Below, one piece after another: positions 16,201-17,045 of a stretch of DNA of 17,045 bases. Position 1 is the stretch's first letter. The number at the start of each line of letters is the position of its first letter. The stretch is from the NCBI GenBank assembly GCA_900128585.1, contig LT642465.1, positions 1 to 17,045 on the forward strand, given 5' to 3'. Below the pieces are notes generated by a model. It saw nothing but the letters and a program-made list of their open reading frames with translations. It ran no database searches and had not been told where the DNA came from. This stretch comes from Stramenopiles sp. TOSAG23-3 (lineage: Eukaryota; Sar). The position numbers and the translations under genes are program-made.

Positions 16201-17045
16201 TTGAACGGCAACGCGCCAACCTTGCCAATGGCGCTTTTTTTGCCATTGACCACCACAGTTACTTTCTCGTTCGTGCCCGTGCTTGGGGGAACCCTGCACA
16301 CGATCATCGCGTCGCTGAACCATGTCGTCTTAAGGCACTTCGCTTCCCCAACGAACGCCACGATGGACTTTGGCTTCACTTCGCCGAAGTTTTTGCCAAG
16401 GATTTCCATGTCGTACGCGCCTCCGTTTTCGCCGCTGTTCGGGCCAATCATACGGATCACCGGCCCATCGTATTCAATGGTAAGGTTGGCACCGCGGGCC
16501 GCCACACCTTGGTCGGCAGGCGCGCGAACGACAATTTTCGCGTCCCCGGCACCGGGCGGTACAATGCATTCCACCTGCTTGTCAGAGACCCAAGTAACAT
16601 TTCTACACGGTTTGCCACCGACCCAAACGCCGTACTTGGACGCGTTGTTCTTCTGCTGCACACGGCGTCCGATCTTCCTTCTTCTAGGGGCTGCACGCTG
16701 AATTTCGTAAATGTTCTCCGAGGGATCCAACGTCTGAACCTTGCGATTGGCGTGTTTTCGGTTGCGGCGTGAGACACGCTCTACCTCCAAGAACGCCACA
16801 GCGCTGGCGTCGGCCAGATCTGAACTGACAACGCTTTCGTTGGCAGCTTGGGCCTGTACTTTGGTAAGTTCCGCCTCGACCGCGGCGTTCTTGGCTGATT
16901 TCTGCGCCGAGTTGTCCACGTCGTCCTCGCTCTCCACCTCTTTCTTCTCTTCGCTCTCAGCCTTGGCTCGCACTTCTTTCAAAGACGCGTCGAGTTTTGC
17001 CTTGGCAATCTCCGCTTGGCGCATCGAAATATCGCCGTTGAGCTT
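13128..17045 (-). CDS. Multi-IPT/TIG repeat protein with C-terminal thioredoxin domain, 5' end outside the window
   Basis: The frame is open from the right edge; the first in-window ATG is at 17022-17024, with seven open codons before it, so the N-terminus is probably missing. From that ATG there are 1298 residues to TAA at 13128-13130. An acidic/Lys-rich coiled-coil-like region (1-70) and a basic region (~84-125) are followed by a partial IPT/TIG repeat (~132-187) and ten full IPT repeats to ~1130. Each full repeat has the P-x-V-x-S-V-x-P start, GG/G-x-x-FG turn and VGG-x-x-C ... I-x-C-x-x-P-x-G-x-G pattern. Repeat 2 carries a Gly-Ala-Thr linker (376-401). A thioredoxin fold follows (1138-1247) with active-site motif CEVC (C1167, C1170; first Cys codon at 13524-13526), KLKPVYEEIA like PDI, and a cis-Pro FP near 1212. 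IPT arrays are beta-sandwiches typical of extracellular proteins; the thioredoxin domain implies oxidoreductase or PDI-like action in the secretory path. The last ~25 residues may be out of frame. Confidence 0.85.
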   Translation of the reverse strand, partial: KLNGDISMRQAEIAKAKLDASLKEVRAKAESEEKKEVESEDDVDNSAQKSAKNAAVEAELTKVQAQAANESVVSSDLADASAVAFLEVERVSRRNRKHANRKVQTLDPSENIYEIQRAAPRRRKIGRRVQQKNNASKYGVWVGGKPCRNVTWVSDKQVECIVPPGAGDAKIVVRAPADQGVAARGANLTIEYDGPVIRMIGPNSGENGGAYDMEILGKNFGEVKPKSIVAFVGEAKCLKTTWFSDAMIVCRVPPSTGTNEKVTVVVNGKKSAIGKVGALPFKPAFFSYEAPVVASVLPKDGPAVGGVRITVKGTGFGYKLRKNLKEFGNSTNATLELEVLVGAKECLKVKLVSDTELKCTTPSGLGSRKVAVVVNGQSSEVEGPTATGATGGQAGATGASASTGATGGVQDAEDYFHTHSPSVSGVKPPYSLGEGGRKLSLRGENFGDANNTHIVVKVDGEEASNVRVINDNLLTCLSPAGSGANVSVQVYVDGKTNKSFDFFEYDPPLVASSRPKASVSGEKLTISGHNFGAMDHKIKAFIGDVPCGSVERIGEDSIRCVVPVGVGKDLPVRLLIHGRNGVLTPASRNATFSYPPPAVTSVRPRAISTKGEMVDIIGHGFGGKPNGNITGIIGDKPCRHTEWVSSKLIHCYAPHGAGKNLTVSVYLGNGAVTKPRKLVDYKHPVITSIEPNHGPGSGDTGIVRIVATELGDLLDNENITMKVNGGVAKLQKFNRTVTIGGKPCKIVKVTKNTIECKVPKGIGYDLPVVISVEGEDSPPGIYSYDGPSVLNVVPSVVPAAGGERIMVIGTSFGEKTASAAMEVIVGGKVCKNATWVNDTSISCVSPPGIGKSRPVVVVVKGQPSRDYLAFSYAHPSVMSVSPRVAVLGAKQVKLQIRGKNFGKHASPLSITVGLQKCTKAIFYNDTHLDCVLPEVKAGKFSVQITVAGQTSIAQLLFKSVPPTITSVSPTSGSTAGGYKINIVGTGFVPGANQVVTLGKWLCTDVVVSSESTLSCKVPKGSAGVQNITVLVNGNPSKPSTDFAYNSPSVANIQPAHGKPVGGTKVVIQGKDFGFRRPVPGALVASIGGRKCLKTTWKSDSEVECVAPEGTGSCKAVTVRVGARDSQVSASNTLWHYEDAPDATKTHVLRLNPGNFDEIVNGDRPVMINFCTRGCEVCQKLKPVYEEIARMLTCKSVVIATVRVDQHPSLAKRFSLKDTFPRMLFFSEGRTTPSAEFNGKLVAENILGFMARQMRLGAAAEDEPVNALKPVVDGFVVGQPNQGMKRCSKMETVQVNSSPILPMKRL
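15822..15899 (-). repeat. Collagen-like Gly-Ala-Thr linker inside the IPT array
   Basis: Residues 376-401 of the IPT-thioredoxin protein are GAT/GAS-rich, with Gly at nearly every third position over short stretches (for example TGATGGQAGATGAS). The stretch interrupts the regular IPT spacing between repeats 2 and 3. It is probably a flexible low-complexity hinge; it is too short to form a stable collagen helix alone. Confidence 0.6.

Noticed and set aside
1-17045. Bacterial or giant-virus origin of the window
   Set aside because: There are no operons or ribosome-binding sites, the spacers are long and A+T-rich, and WDR53, LMF and NFD4 families point to a cellular eukaryote. No viral hallmark gene is present.

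Overview
The window reads as nuclear DNA of a unicellular eukaryote, probably an alga or another protist. It holds six large genes, each essentially one uninterrupted reading frame. The genes have roughly balanced base composition. They are separated by 0.25-1.4 kb spacers that are very A+T-rich and full of (CTT)n and purine/pyrimidine runs. TAA, TAG and TGA all end genes, so the code is standard. There are no Shine-Dalgarno sites, operons or tRNA/rRNA genes. The families (WDR53, plant/algal nodulin-like NFD4 carriers, lipase maturation factor, SRCR, IPT/TIG plus thioredoxin) are eukaryotic. Lineage cannot be fixed from sequence alone; an algal or stramenopile-type protist is an inference.

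Layout, left to right: (1) the 3' part of an IQ-motif (calmodulin-binding type) gene on +, cut by the left edge; (2) a convergent WDR53-like WD40 gene on -; (3) a 1.4-kb spacer with a large (CTT)n tract; (4) an NFD4/nodulin-like major-facilitator transporter on +; (5) a 0.8-kb spacer with opposed pyrimidine and purine tracts; (6) a lipase-maturation-factor-like ER membrane protein on +, followed at once by a perfect 73-bp tandem duplication; (7) a 1.1-kb spacer; (8) a 1032-residue polytopic membrane protein on + with an internally duplicated architecture of transmembrane helices, SRCR domain and Cys-rich module, and a C-terminal SHOCT-like segment; (9) a convergent gene on - with ten complete IPT/TIG repeats, a partial one and a thioredoxin domain, cut by the right edge.

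The genes do not form an obvious pathway, as expected for a eukaryotic locus. Three of them (LMF-like, SRCR membrane protein, IPT-thioredoxin) act in or pass through the secretory pathway, and two of those look like cell-surface or secreted multidomain proteins.

The most interesting items are the duplicated SRCR/Cys-rich/SHOCT protein, which I do not recognise as a described architecture, and the unresolved interval of about 12.72-13.21 kb. In that interval the IPT-thioredoxin gene seems to continue through two frame changes past its apparent stop, while the opposing SRCR gene's stop codon lies inside a consensus splice donor that could join it to an exon in the same interval.
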